From assembly GCF_947179165.1 (NCBI RefSeq), contig NC_077246.1, forward strand, positions 67,558,921-67,622,920: a DNA stretch of 64,000 nucleotides. The letters are read 5' to 3'. The notes below the pieces were generated by a model, which did no database searches, had not been told where the DNA came from, and saw only the letters and a program-made list of their open reading frames with translations. The DNA is from Solanum dulcamara. Lineage: Eukaryota > Streptophyta > Magnoliopsida > Solanales > Solanaceae. The position numbers were made by a program, and so were the translations under genes. This document shows positions 11,480-23,190 of the stretch, in pieces (position 1 is the first letter of the stretch; each line of letters begins with the position of its first letter).

Positions 11480-12014
11480 TAGGGATGGGCGTTCGGTTGG
11501 TTTGGTTCGATTTTCACAATTTTGGTTTGATTTTCGGTTTGTGAGATTATTTCAACAAATTCACCTCTTTCAATCCTTCATATGAATTTTTCAAAAACAT
11601 ATCACTGCTAGTATGTTTCAATCACAAAGATAAACATGTAACATGCATACACACACAACAAATATTCACACAAGGAAAAGGGTAAAATAGACAGAAGCAA
11701 AAATAAATTTTCTTTAAAATATTTATAAAGATATCCAGTGAATTGCAATAAGAATATATATACAGAGATTCAGTGCACACGCAACCCTCCTACAGGCTGC
11801 AGCTTGTGACCTTAGACAAGAGGATTCAGGCCTCTACTGTGGAAAATATACAAATAATTTTTGGTTTTTTCGGTTAACCGAATTATAATAGCTAAAAATC
11901 GAAAACCGAACCAAATAACTGAATTTTTAAATTTAAAACCAAATCAAACCGAAATTTAAAAAAAGTTTGGTTCGATCGGTTTTTTCGGTTTGAACCATAT
12001 TATGCCCAGCCCTA
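11480..12014. mobile_element. hAT-type MITE with 8-bp target duplication
   Basis: The 535-bp element starts TAGGGATGGGCGTTCGGTT and ends with the complement of TAGGGCTGGGCATAATATGG. Flanks TCCACCGC (11472-11479) and TCCACCAC (12015-12022) form an 8-bp target duplication with one mismatch, the hAT hallmark. Subterminal runs of GGTTCGGTTTT and AACCGAA repeats lie at both ends. There is no ORF, so the element is non-autonomous. Confidence 0.85.
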
Positions 12015-12022
12015 TCCACCAC

Positions 12023-12748
12023 CTTCATGGCTAGTCATTATCATCTCTAACTGTCATATAATTAATTTAAAATATTTTATTAATATATTATTAAATTAAT
12101 TTAGTAATTATTCAAATTTTATATTCTAATAACTTTTAAAGAGAGACATATTTTATAAATTCAAATGTTGAGAAAATAAATTATCTTAATTGTTTATTAT
12201 TCAGATTTTAATATAACATCTAAATTTTAAGGCACATCTTAATATTCATATGTGAATTGAGATTCAAACATTTTAATCTTATAGTGGGTTCAGTATGAAG
12301 TTATCCAATTTTTTGATGTTCAGTCAAATATTTTGAAAATTATTTCTCTAGCTAGAAAATAAGCTCCTTAAAAATTATGAAAATAATCTTGCTAATGAAA
12401 GTAGGGAAAAAAAGTTTTACTAATGTTATTTCACATTTATTGTATCATCCCCAATCCCCACCCCAAACACACCTTATCTTCACCCCATACGCACATAACT
12501 CTCATCCCTGCCATTCCACACCCCTATCTCCCCACCTCCAGCTCATAATATTTATCTAAATTACATATAAATATTTTTAGAATAATATTTTTTATTTAAA
12601 TTATATTCTAATGTCTTTAAATAATAATATTTACTTATCTATCGAACACTAAAAATAAGTAAGTAAATCGGGTATTTTCCTAAAGAATATTTTTTTTCAT
12701 GAAAAATATCTTCCTCCTAATTGAACACAAATCCCTTAATGAAAACAA
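12023..12748. other. AT-rich spacer
   Basis: Non-coding. A C-rich patch near 12440-12545 gives a chance reading frame only. Confidence 0.4.
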
Positions 12749-12751
12749 TTA

Positions 12752-13869
12752 GGGGTCGTTTGGTTACTGGATAAGGGTGGGTTATTCATGTATAAAATGC
12801 TGCATAAGTTTTACCATGTTTGGTAGCATTTTTGTGTAAGGTATATAAAATTCAACACACATAATACTATGTTTGGTTAGAAAATTAGAAAATCACATAA
12901 CTAATACATATATAAGTTATGAGTCAATCGATATATTATTTAATGCGGGGTGGGAGATGGAATAAGTTATACATGAATAACTATTACCTGAATAAAAATA
13001 AAAATGGACAATTTTACCCTTCACTCTCAATCAAATATAGTCCACTTCTTTTTAGCAAATATTTACATATTTTTTTAAAGTAAATTTCGATATCTTGAAT
13101 ATATAACAAAGAATTACACCATCAAGCTCAAAAAAAATATCCTAATACCAGAAACCCTAAAACCCCCAAATCCATGGAGTTCTTCCTTGCCTCTAGCGCA
13201 TAAACAACATCTATAGCAGTAATCGTCTTTCTCCAGACGCAAATAGATTGAAAAAACTTTTAATCTTGCGTTCTTTCTTTGAGGTTAGAAGTTTTGAAAC
13301 TTTAAACTTGGCTTATCTTTTTTTATTTTCTTCTTCTTCTTCTCCTCTTGTTTCTTCTTTATAATATGTTGAGATACGAATGAAATTCGATATCTTCTCA
13401 ATATTTTTTAGTTAAGTTGAAGTTTGAGTATATCCAAATTTGATATGGGTTTTGTTTGTTCCAAGATCATTCTTTTTGAAAAGAGGTTCATTAATTTTAG
13501 TTTCTTTAGCTCCTAAAACTGCAAGAAATGAACATGTATTTGAATTATGACAAAATAGTTTTAGTATTCTAGTTATTGAAGCCAAATAAAAATAGGACAC
13601 TTTACCCTGTTTTTCAATATTACTTTTTCTTTTCTATAAAATTGAACATTCTTGTTTGAAACCATCTATTACCTTTCTACCACACACTCTTAAAATAAAT
13701 AGTTAACATGATTGATACTTATTTTTTTGGAATACAATTTGATAACGATGTTGCAATTTTTAAATGTAAAATAGGTGTCTATGGATCCTCAGCAATTGTG
13801 CGGTGTTGAATGCTTTATCATTCTTGAGGAGATTGTGGTGTACTCGTATATTGTCCTTATTTATTTTTT
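12752..13869 (+). mobile_element. Left end of a PIF/Harbinger transposon
   Basis: The sequence starts GGGGTCGTTTGGTTACTGG directly after TTA (12749-12751), the 3-bp target site of PIF/Harbinger elements. The transposase remnant begins about 1.1 kb downstream. I could not find a matching right terminal repeat after the Myb-like ORF, so the right end is probably deleted. The region between holds no recognised coding sequence. Confidence 0.55.
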
Positions 13870-14180
13870 ATGGTTATTTACAACATGTTATTAAGAAAAC
13901 AATCTAAAAATAGACGGGTCATTCGATATTGTATGAGTGTTAGAATTCCTAAAATCGTGTCTCATTTGAATGTTCACATTCGTGACAATGATATAGTATG
14001 TATTGACAAGCTTAGGATGGACAGAAATGCCTTTCACATTTTAGCCTCCTTGGCCAAGAATATTGGAGGGTTGACTGCCAGTAAAAATATGTCAAGTACC
14101 GAAAAATTAGCAAATTTCTTAAATATTTTGGCTCATCACAAGAAGAACAGATCTGTCAAAGTTGATTATATTAGATTGGG
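13870..14180 (+). pseudogene. PIF/Harbinger transposase, N-terminal part
   Basis: The reading frame contains RIPKIVSHLNVHIRDNDIVC, then LRMDRNAFHILASLAKNIGG and LANFLNILAHHKKNRSVKVD. This is the helical N-terminal region of plant PIF/Harbinger (HARBI1-like) nucleases. The frame runs into the Ty3 element at 14181 and resumes at 21788 after it. TTGGG (14176-14180) is the left copy of the retrotransposon target duplication. The frame upstream of about 13915 is degraded, so the true start is unclear. Confidence 0.8.
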
Positions 14181-15978
14181 TGTCACGCCCCGAGAGGGTA
14201 CCCTAGGCGTGGCCGGCACTCAGAAACCATCTCTGGCCTCTGAGAGAACCACTTAGTCTCATCACTTATTCGTTCATCAGCGGAAGAATTAATAAGAATA
14301 CTTATATGGGCTCTCCATTAACAACATCTCATGAAAGAAGAAGTTTTTAGAAGAAGTAGTTTCAAAGGAGAACTACTCCAATTACATCATTAAACTCTGT
14401 CTATGAAGCCTCTAATACTCTTAGATGGTGTCAATAACATGTCTATGGCTACCTTAAAAGAAACATAATACTCAACAATAATTACAGGATAAAGAGTTCC
14501 TCCGAATATAAGAAGGACTCACCAAATAACTGAAAAATATTGATCTTCAACGAAACGCCTGTTGAGGATCTATAACACCTATAGATGCATCATAAAATAA
14601 TGCAGGTCGAATGACGTCAGTACGTGGAATGTACGAGTATGTAAAATGGCAGAAAGGTAAGGATATATATCAATAAATTCCTCTCAAGAAAACTCAGCTC
14701 AAAACTCAACATCATCTCAACGTCAATATGTAATACATGTTTAAAATATAATAATAAAAATAATAGTAATAAGCAACGCTTACTCAGTTGGGAGTTTCTC
14801 TAACCGACAACCATCACTTATGAGCTAGCGATGATACAACGAAGTGATGTCGTTGCCACATCCATCCAATACATATATAGTATTAATTCATATAACTTTC
14901 TTTTTATCAATGAAAATAATAAAAGCCATCATCTTTACTCAAAACATGTGTAAAAATATTCATGAACATCAAATCAATTAGGATTCATGGAAAAATAGCC
15001 ATGAACAATAATTCCAATAATATGAGAGATAATAATAATAATATTAATACATAAATATATCTAACCCAATAGAAGAAAAATTAATTCATTTAGAATTCAA
15101 GATTTGGATAAAACTCAACTATAACTCAATTATAATGAATTTAAATATTGAGCGCATGGACGAACTCAATCCAATGCTATGAAAGCCTTACATACCTTAA
15201 ATCCGAAGGTTTACTTCGAATTGGAACACTCTTGGACCCCTAGCCTTTTCTTCTCGCCGGAGCGTTTTGTGTTCTACCCGGAGTATAAGAATCACCGAAG
15301 TAGTATTTCTATACTACTAAAACTAAAACTATATTTGAGAAGAAGTATATAGAGAGAAGAAATGCTTAAGAAAGCTTGATGAATAAAATGAGAAAATAAG
15401 GTGGTATTTATAGGTGGAAAAAAGGGACCTAACAATAAATAAAATAATTATAAAGAAAAATCTGAAAATTTAATGGAATATATTGATGTCATGGATGATG
15501 TTAAATGGAGGAAAATTTATGTAATGAATGATGTCAAATGTATCTAGATCTTTCCATGGTAGGTAAGATGAGTTCTTTTTAACAGAATACTCTTTTTTGG
15601 AGCTGCGTTTGAATAAGATAAATTCCTTATTAGGATTTGGTTTCTTCATAAGAATTGTAGATATGGAAGTCTAGTTTCATATCGTTCAAGAATCAACCAA
15701 TTTGGAGCATCCTATAGTAAGATATGAATTTTCTTCTATAAACAATCAATTCCGTCACAACATTATATCTTGCAAAGATTAATTTATTTGATCTACTTAT
15801 ACTCTGAATCTTAAGATATGTTATTATTAAAGTTATAGGTAATGATGTTGTGGTTACTCATAAATTTGAATCACCTAATTTGGACCAATATATGAAAAGT
15901 TATGCCCAAAATACAGAGGCTGTATTATTTTCATCGAGAATTGAAATACCGACATACAACATTTTAGGGGTTGTTACA
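14181..15978 (-). repeat. 3' LTR of the Ty3 element, full length
   Basis: The LTR is 1798 bp, TGTAACAACCCC... to ...GGGGCGTGACA in sense. It follows a purine-rich tract directly. Only the first ~650 bp in sense orientation (15329-15978) have a counterpart at the other end of the element. Confidence 0.85.
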
Positions 15979-15991
15979 ATATCTCCCCCTT
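15979..15991 (-). promoter_or_regulatory. Polypurine tract of the Ty3 element
   Basis: AAGGGGGAGATAT in sense orientation lies immediately before the TGTAAC start of the 3' LTR, as expected for the plus-strand primer site. Confidence 0.8.
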
Positions 15992-16119
15992 GGGATCATT
16001 CATCCTCGAATGAAGATGAAAATAGGAGATATAAAGAATGAATATCATCAATACATCAATTTCTCAAAAACTCCGATACTCAAATGGTCAATGACTCAAA
16101 CTCAAGAATAAACATCGAC

Positions 16120-17300
16120 TCAAAGGTAAAAGTAAGGAATATTACCTTGAATATCGTCATCAAAAGGCACAGATAGATGAGGATAGTTAGCCTTCATATC
16201 TTCCTCAGCTTTCCATGTAGCCTCTTCAATAAATTGATTTCGCCATAGGACTTTGACAGATGCCACTTCCTTAGTTCTTAATTTGCGAACCTGGCGATCA
16301 AGAATTTGAATTGGAATCTCTTCATAACTCAAACTCTCTTTCACCCCAATTCTCTCAGATGGGACAACAAGTGAAGGATCTCCCAAACACTTCTTAAGCA
16401 TAGAGATGTGAAACACGGGATGAATAACAGCTAATTCTGGGGGCAACTCCAATTCATAGGCTACATTACCTACCCTTCTCATAATCTGATAAGGACCAAT
16501 GTAGCAGGGACTAAGCTTCCCTTTCTTTCCAAATCTCATCACACCCTTCATGGGTGAAACTTTCAAGTATACCCAATCGTACATTTCGAACTCCAAATCT
16601 CTTCTTCTAACATCAGTGTAGGATTTCTGGCGACTTTGAGCAGTCCTCAACCTCTCTTGTATGGTTTTCACCTTCTCCATAGCTTGGTAAACCAAGTCTG
16701 GTTCAATCAACTCAGCTTCACCAACTTCGAACCAACCAATTGGTGATCTACATCTCCTTCCATACAGAGCTTCATAAGGAGCCATTTGAATACTCGAATG
16801 GAAACTATTATTGTATGCAAACTCAATAAGAGGTAAATGATCATCCCAATTACATTTGAAGTCAATGACACAGGCTCTTAACATATCTTTCAAAGTTTGT
16901 ATCGTACGCTCTGCCTGGCCATCTGTTTGCGGATGAAAAGCAGTACTAAGGTTAACTCTTGAACCCAAACCCTTCTGAAATGACTTCCAAAACTGAGCAG
17001 TAAATTGAGCTTCCCTATTAGAGATGATAGACAAAGAAACTCCATGCAGTCTAACAATCTCTCTAAGATACAGTTTGGCATAATCCTCTGCAGTGTTCGT
17101 AGTCTTAACCGGTAAGAAATGGGCTGATTTGGTCATCCTATCCACAATCACCCAAATAGAATCATGTTGTTTGCGGGTTCGTGGTAAACCAGTAATGAAG
17201 TCTATATTGATCATTTCCCACTTTCATTCCGGGATCTCTATATTCTGAGCTACTCCACAAGGACTTTGGTGCTCAACTTTAACTTGTTGGCAATTCGGGC
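16120..17300 (-). pseudogene. Ty3 integrase and chromodomain (defective)
   Basis: In sense order this region carries the end of the H2C2 zinc domain (CPNCQQVKVEHQ upstream of an in-frame stop at 17224-17226), then the integrase core from INIDFITGLPRTRK. Next come HPQTDGQAERTIQTLKDML, the GPY/F-like module (YIGPYQIMRRVGN) and a C-terminal chromodomain-like segment (VKVLWRNQFIEEATWKAEED). The second acidic residue of the catalytic triad is replaced: the frame reads SIISNREAQFT where the family has Asp in place of Asn. The chromodomain places it among chromoviruses, which target heterochromatin. The frame ends at its natural stop near 16120. Confidence 0.88.
16560..16659 (-). repeat. Pol segment duplicated into the 5' LTR
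   Basis: This 100-bp part of the integrase C-terminal region is repeated in the same orientation at 21037-21136 with three mismatches. See the 5' LTR entry. Confidence 0.9.
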
Positions 17301-19089
17301 ACTTGGACACAAACTCTATTATATCTCTCTTCATTCCACTCCACCAGTATACTTCTCTCAAGTCATGATACATCTTTGTTGAACCTGGATGGATGGAATA
17401 CTTAGAATTATGTGCTTCTTTCATGATTCTCTCCCGAATACCATCAATACTTGGAACACATAATCTTTCTTGATATCTCAACACTCCATCTCCCCCTTTG
17501 GTAAAAGCCATTACCTTCTGCTTATGAACCTCATCCTTTAGTTGAAGAAGAATGGAATCCTGATCTTGCTTTTTTTTCACCTCTGCAACTAGAGATGATT
17601 TAGCTCTATTTCGTACTATTATGCCACCCTCACTAGAGTCAATAAGTTGAACTCCCAAACGCGCAAGTCTATGCACTTCCTTTGCCAACTCCTTCTTTTC
17701 CTCTTCCACATGGGTTGTACTCCCCATAGATAACCTGCTAAGAGCATCAACAACTACATTTGCTTTACCTGGGTGGTAGAGAATGCTCGTGTCATAATCC
17801 TTGAGCAACTCTAGCCATCTTCTCTGCCTCAAATTCAGCTCCTTCTAGCTTAATACATATTGTAAGCTCTTATGGTCTGTGAACACATCCACATGTACAC
17901 CATAAAGATAGTGACGCCAGATCTTAAGAGCAAATACCACAGCTGCCAACTCAAGGTCATGAGTGGGGTAGTTTCTCTCATGAGTCTTAAGCTGCCTGGA
18001 GGCATAGGCAATGACCTTACCTTTCTGCATCAATACACATCCCAACCCAACTCTTGAAGCATCACAATAGATTACAAAATCATTTGTTCCTTCGGGTAGG
18101 GATAGTACTGGAGCAGTAGTCAATCTAGCTTTCAACTCTTGAAAACTTTTATCACAAGCATCAGACCATTGAAACTTAGCCTTCTTCTGAGTCAGCTTAG
18201 TTAATGGTGAGGATATGGATGAAAATCCCTCAACAAACCTCATGTAGTAACCAGCCAAACCTAATAAACTCCTTATGTCGGTTGGAGAGGTGAGTCGGAG
18301 CCAGTTCTTAACTGCCTCAATCTTTTGAGTATCAACTTGGATTCCATCCCCAGATATAATATGGCCTAGGAATGCTACAGACTCAAGCCAAAACTCACAC
18401 TTTGAAAACTTAGCATACAACTCCTCCTCCTTAAGAGTTTGAAGGACAATCCTAAGGTGATTAGCATGCTCACTCTTACTTCTAGAGTAGATCAAAATAT
18501 CATCAATGAAGACAATTACAAACGTATCTAGGTATGGATTGAATACTCAGTTCATGAGGTCCATAAAAGTTGCTGGAGCATTTGTCAATCCAAAGGACAT
18601 AACAAGAAACTCAAAATGACCATAACGGGTTCGAAAAACCATCTTCGGGATGTCACATTCTCTCATTTTCAACTGGTGATAGCCTGATTTGAGGTCTATC
18701 TTAGAGAAGCATGTGGCACCCTGAAATTGGTCAAATAAATCATCTATCATGGGGAGAGGGTACTTGTTTTTAATGGTAACCTTATTTAGTTGTCGGTAAT
18801 CAATGCACATTCTAAGGGACCCATCTTTCTTTCGCACGAATAGGACAGGAGCGCCCCAAGGTGAGATACTTGGCCTAATAAACCCCTTATCTAGGAGGTC
18901 TTTCAGTTGTTATTTCAACTCTTTCAACTCAGCAGGATCCATCCTATAAGGAGGAATGGAGATAGGTTATGTATCAGGAAGGACATCAATATCAAAGTTT
19001 ATCTTTCTATCACGAGGGATTCCGGGTAGATCCTCAGGAAAGACTTCAGGAAACTCATTCACAATGGGAACTGACTCAAGAGATGGAGC
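17301..19089 (-). pseudogene. Ty3 reverse transcriptase and RNase H (defective)
   Basis: Sense order: the RT fingers and palm ([35 protein letters not shown], then FIDDILIYS with the catalytic Asp pair), thumb, and RNase H from [20 protein letters not shown] to [12 protein letters not shown]. Domain order is typical for Ty3. In-frame stops lie at 18967-18969, 18910-18912, 18547-18549 and 17845-17847. Each is a TAA, TGA or TAG of the kind a C-to-T change creates. The active-site residues themselves are preserved. Confidence 0.88.
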
Positions 19090-19875
19090 CTAATCATTAA
19101 TATTTTTGACTCGGACTATATGATATATACATCCCTTAGAGATTAATTTTCTAGCCTTAAGGTAGGAAATAAATTTACCCCTAGGTACTACAGAATTCCC
19201 CTTCCACTCTAAGATAGGCTCGTTTGGAAATTGAAACTTGACAATTCGGGTCCTACAATCCACTGAAGCATAATAAGAATAAAGCCAGTCCATGCCAAGA
19301 ATCACATCAAAATCAACCATGTCTAACTTAACTAAGTCAGCCATGGTATCCCTATGATAGATTGACACAGTACAATCTCTATAGACCCTCTCAGCTAAGA
19401 TAGACTCACCAACAGGAGTAGACACGCTGAAAGGCTCAAGAAGACACTCAGGAAGGATCTCAAATTTACTAGCCAAGTAAGGAGTCACAAAATATAACAT
19501 AGCACCCAGATCAAGTAATACATACACATCAAAAGAAAGGACTCGGAGCATACTAGTAACAACATCGGGTGCATTCTCTTGGTCTTGGCGACTACCCATA
19601 GCATACAGATGGTTGGTTCCCCTACCTGTACTTGAAGCTGCACCTCTATGATTACCTCTATTCTGTGGAGCTGTAGAAGAAAACTGAGCTCTACTACTTC
19701 CATCTCCCTGTCTTTTTGAAGGACACTCATTCTGGAAGTGACCTGTCTTTCCACATCCGTAGCAAGCATTGGTGCCCACACAACACTCTCCCAAATAGAG
19801 CCTCCCACATCTAGCACATGATGGTTTCCCTCTAGAACCTTGAGCCACACTTAATTGGGACTGAGAACTCTGAGC
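19090..19875 (-). pseudogene. Ty3 zinc knuckle and aspartic protease (defective)
   Basis: A CCHC knuckle reads CYGCGKTGHFQNEC. About 100 residues later comes the retropepsin region VYVLLDLGAMLYFVTPYLAS. The active-site triplet reads D-L-G where the family has D-S/T-G, so the protease is probably inactive. A stop at 19876-19878 separates this frame from gag, and one at 19090-19092 separates it from the reverse transcriptase. Confidence 0.82.
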
Positions 19876-20868
19876 TCAGAAGTTTTGGTGACTTAGCGAT
19901 CTCTGATCATACCTGGTATTAGGTGTAGAAGCATTTGTTGGGGAAGGTGCATAATTGGAAGACCTTTTCTGAAAGAAAGACTTGTTTCCCTTCCCTTGCT
20001 TCTGCTCATTCTCATGCCCAGCAGACTTAGCCTTTTTGCTTAGGTGTTCCTCTCGGTCTTTTTTCTTATCATCCTCAACCTGTTGAGCATACACCATCAA
20101 TCTAGAAAAATCCATGTCAGAAATCATTAGCATTGCCTTACATTCTTTCTTTACATGTTTGCCTACGCCAGAGACAAACTTCCTCATCTTAGACCTCATA
20201 TGAGGAATCATTTCTGGGGCATATTTGGACAACTGAATAAACTTCAAACTATACTCTTTCACAGTCATACTTTCCTGCTTGAGGTTCACAAACTTCTCAA
20301 TCTTTGCTTTACGTAGCTCTTGGGGAAAGAAGTTATCAAGGAATGCTCTTTCAAACTCATCCCAAAGAGCAGGCTTCGCATCCTCACCTCTACTTTCTTC
20401 CCACTGGTTATACCAAACATTTGCCACATCCTTGAGCTGATAAGACACCAACTCAACCCCCTCGATCTTTGTAGCATGCATCGCTTTTAGTATCTTCCAC
20501 ATCTCATCAATGAAATTTTAGGGGTCTTCATCAACCTTGGAACCCGTGAAGACTGGCGGATTCATTCTCATAAAATCTCTAATCCTCGTGGCAGCAGATG
20601 ACTCTTGATAACTAGAGCTAGGAGTTGGTGAACTCTGGCTACTATTTCGAGCAGCCACCAACTGGGTGAGCATAGCAATCGCTCCTCGAAAATCTTCCTC
20701 AGAAATAGGAGTGGTCTGAACAGTAGGTACTTGGGGTACCTCAGTAGACCTTGCAGGTCGGCCCCTAGTTCTCCATGGAGGCATCACTAATTGTGGAACC
20801 TCAGTGCTGGCAGTGTTCCTCTGACTAGCTGAACGTTTAGGAGGCATATCTGAAACGTGTAAACGCAC
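19876..20868 (-). pseudogene. Ty3 gag (capsid), interrupted
   Basis: The start MPPKRSASQRN at 20868 and the downstream capsid-type retrotransposon gag domain (VWYNQWEESRGEDA, then FERAFLDNFFPQELRKAKIE) are typical of plant Ty3 elements. A TAA at 20518-20520 splits the frame after residue 116; the second part (20502-19876) ends at a TGA. The linker is rich in Ser, Thr and Pro. No frameshift is needed to connect the parts, only the stop codons interrupt them. Confidence 0.85.
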
Positions 20869-21036
20869 GAATTAGAAATGAAGCTTTTATAGAGTTAAAC
20901 TCTATCGCACGAACTCAGATTATGAAAGAAGTGAAATAATTCCTAATGTCCTATAGCCTCCTGATTATAAGTGTGGTGCACGACACACCTATAGGCAAGA
21001 CTCTACTAGACACGACTTCATAGACACCCTAGGACT
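20869..21036 (-). other. Ty3 leader without primer-binding site
   Basis: This is the untranslated leader before gag. A tRNA-Met type primer site (TGGTATCAGAGC) should follow the 5' LTR in sense orientation, but none is visible here or in the adjoining 100-bp block, because the LTR-leader junction has been replaced. Confidence 0.65.
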
Positions 21037-21136
21037 CTTTCAAGTATACCCAATCGTACACTTCGAACTCTAAATCTCTTCTTCTAACATCAGTGTAGGA
21101 TTTCTGACGACTTTGAGCAGTCCTCAACCTCTCTTG
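21037..21136 (-). repeat. Pol-derived block in the 5' LTR junction
   Basis: 100 bp identical to 16560-16659 except at three positions and in the same orientation. It sits exactly where the R-U5 part of the 5' LTR and the primer-binding site should be. Confidence 0.9.
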
Positions 21137-21137
21137 A

Positions 21138-21787
21138 TTATATTTGAGAAGAAGTATATAGAGAGAAGAAATGTTTTAGAAAGCTTGATGAATAAAATGA
21201 GAAAATAAGATGGGTATTTATAGGTGGAAAAAAGGGACCTAACAATAAATAAAATAATTATAAAGAAATCTGAAAATTTAATAGAATATATTGATGTCAT
21301 GGATGATGTTAAATGGAGGAAAATTTATGTCATGAATGATGTCAAATGTATCTAGATCTTTCCATGGTAGGTAAGATGAGTTCTTTTTAACAGAATACTC
21401 TTTTTCGGAGCTGCGTTTGAATAAGATAAATTCCTTATTAGGATTTGGTTTCTTCATAATAATTGTAGATATGGAAGTCTAGTTTCATATCGTTTAAGAA
21501 TCAACCAATTTGGAGTATCCTATAGTGAGATATGAATTTTTTTCTATAAACACTTAATTCCGTCACAACATTATATCTTGCAAAGATTAATTTATTTGAT
21601 CTACTTATACTCTGAATCTTAAGATATGTTATTCATAAAAGTTGTAGGTAATGATGTTGTGGTTACTCAGAAATTTGAATCACCTAATTTGGACCAATAT
21701 ATGAAAAGTTATGCCCAAAATACAGAGGCTGTATTATTTTCATCGAGAATTGAAATACCGACATACAACATTTTAGGGGTTGTTACA
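21138..21787 (-). repeat. Truncated 5' LTR of the Ty3 element
   Basis: Only 650 bp remain, matching 15329-15978 of the 3' LTR with about 18 substitutions and a few indels. The missing ~1150 bp correspond to 14181-15328. A TATA-like TATAAATA in sense (reverse complement of 21215-21222) is retained about 80 bp before the break, so the promoter survives while R/U5 and the primer site do not. Confidence 0.85.
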
Positions 21788-22810
21788 TTGGGGTGGAGTG
21801 TAAGTCGAGCCTTTAATGAATGTCTAAGAGCTATTTTTAAACTAACTCCAGTGTTACTTGTTAAATCTAATCTGGTGCCCGAAGATGATATTGATGATCG
21901 ATTGAAATGGTTTTAAAGTGGGTAAATTTTCATCTAACATTTGATTTACTACAAAAAAGACTTGAAATATTATGATGAAAGTATTTTTATTTTTGATTGT
22001 CCTTTAGTATTTAGAGTTGAATTTATCTTATATGGTTGTCTTGGTGCATTGGATGGTACTTACATTTCCATTAGAGTTGAAGCAATATATAAGCTAAGGT
22101 ACAGAACATGAAAACAAAATATAGCAACTAATGTCTTGGGGGTTTGTGATATAAATCTCAACTTCATTTATGTATTACCTCAGACCCCACGTTGTGGGAT
22201 TTCACTGGATTGTTGTTGTATTTATGTATTACCTAGTTGGGAGGGATCAGCCATTGATGGTCGCATATTGCGAGATGCTGTTGTATGAAGAAATGGATTG
22301 AAAGTACCCCAAAGTATGCTAAAACCACAAACACTTGTCTATTTCCAGAACTTTTAAAAATAGAATAATATTTTAAAATAATTATATCATTGTTTACATT
22401 TTTAGGCAATTACTATCTATGCGATGGAGGATATACAAATAGAAATGGTTTTGTGTCTCCCTACCGAGGATATAGATACTGGCTAAAGGATTGGCAGGGT
22501 GAGAATCCATCACCTCGATGTCGATAAGAGCTCTTTAATCTGAAGCATGCTAGGGCGCGCAATGTTATTGAAAGAGTATTTGGTCTATTAAAAGGACATT
22601 GGAAAATTCTTAGAAGTTCTTCGTAGTACTCAATTAAGGTTCATAATAGAATTATTAGTGCATGTTGTTTGATACACAATTTCATTCGAAGAGAGATGAA
22701 AGCTGACCCCTTAGATGTGGAAATGAAATTTCACATGGAGAATCAACATGAACATGAAAATATTAACACAGTTGAAACATCCATGAGTGGACCGCTTGGA
22801 GGGGTGAACT
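21788..22810 (+). pseudogene. PIF/Harbinger transposase, C-terminal part
   Basis: The transposase resumes after the Ty3 element with SVSRAFNECLRAIFKL. Successive frames carry the DDE nuclease landmarks: CLGALDGTYISIRVEAIYKL (first Asp), [55 protein letters not shown] (second Asp) and ARNVIERVFGLLKGHWKILR (Glu). A likely 95-bp intron spans about 22312-22406. Several stops, frame breaks and a 39-bp insertion inactivate it. The recoverable motifs and residue order match plant PIF/Harbinger transposases rather than animal HARBI1. Confidence 0.85.
22181..22219 (+). mobile_element. 39-bp RTE/TS tail inserted in the transposase
   Basis: The insert CAGACCCCACGTTGTGGGAT... to ...TTGTTGTTGT matches the last bases of the LINE at 43108-43146 almost exactly. 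It is flanked by perfect 15-bp copies ATTTATGTATTACCT (22166-22180 and 22220-22234). This is an extreme 5' truncation of a retrotransposed copy. Confidence 0.9.
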
Positions 22811-23190
22811 AGCTCATTCTATGTGGAATGAAAGATCTGGAAATCAATCTTTATAATTTTAAGCTATGTGGTTATTTTTGTCGTGCTCATGCACTTTTGT
22901 TTTTGATTTTCGTTCACTCTAAAATGTAATAGCTTTAATTACTTTGTGAAAACGAATGATCTCTTTTTGTATGTCTCGCATTGTTGTTTGTAGAGACAAG
23001 TAGTGAATCTCAATGTATATCTATATATTTTTGAATATATAAGTAGTGAATTTGTGTATATGTGTCACATTATTTTTTTTCCAGAACAATCTAGTTGTAT
23101 TACAGTTTTCTTGGTTATAATTAAAATAGTTTACTAGTAAGTTGTAAGTTAGTATTAATTGTGATTTTATTTATAATTTTGCATATTGAA

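Larger units (their letters stand above)
14181..21787 (-). mobile_element. Ty3 chromovirus (Tekay/Del-like), nested in the transposase
   Basis: The full element is 7607 bp, transcribed on the minus strand, starting TGTAAC and ending GTGACA in sense orientation. It is bounded by a perfect 5-bp target duplication TTGGG (14176-14180 and 21788-21792). Order in sense is truncated 5' LTR, leader, gag, protease, reverse transcriptase, RNase H, integrase with C-terminal chromodomain, polypurine tract and 3' LTR. The polyprotein has at least seven premature stops, a protease active-site change and an integrase catalytic change, so it is inactive. The shared LTR part differs by about 3% by eye, suggesting a moderately young insertion. 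Confidence 0.93.

Noticed and set aside
12377..12559. Pro/His/Ser-rich 60-residue frame
   Set aside because: Low-complexity C-rich sequence, no start context, no homology recognised.
15850..16041. Frame repeated at 21626 (HKFESPNLDQYMKSYAQNTE)
   Set aside because: Both copies are in the LTRs on the antisense strand; the similarity reflects the LTR pair, not a gene.
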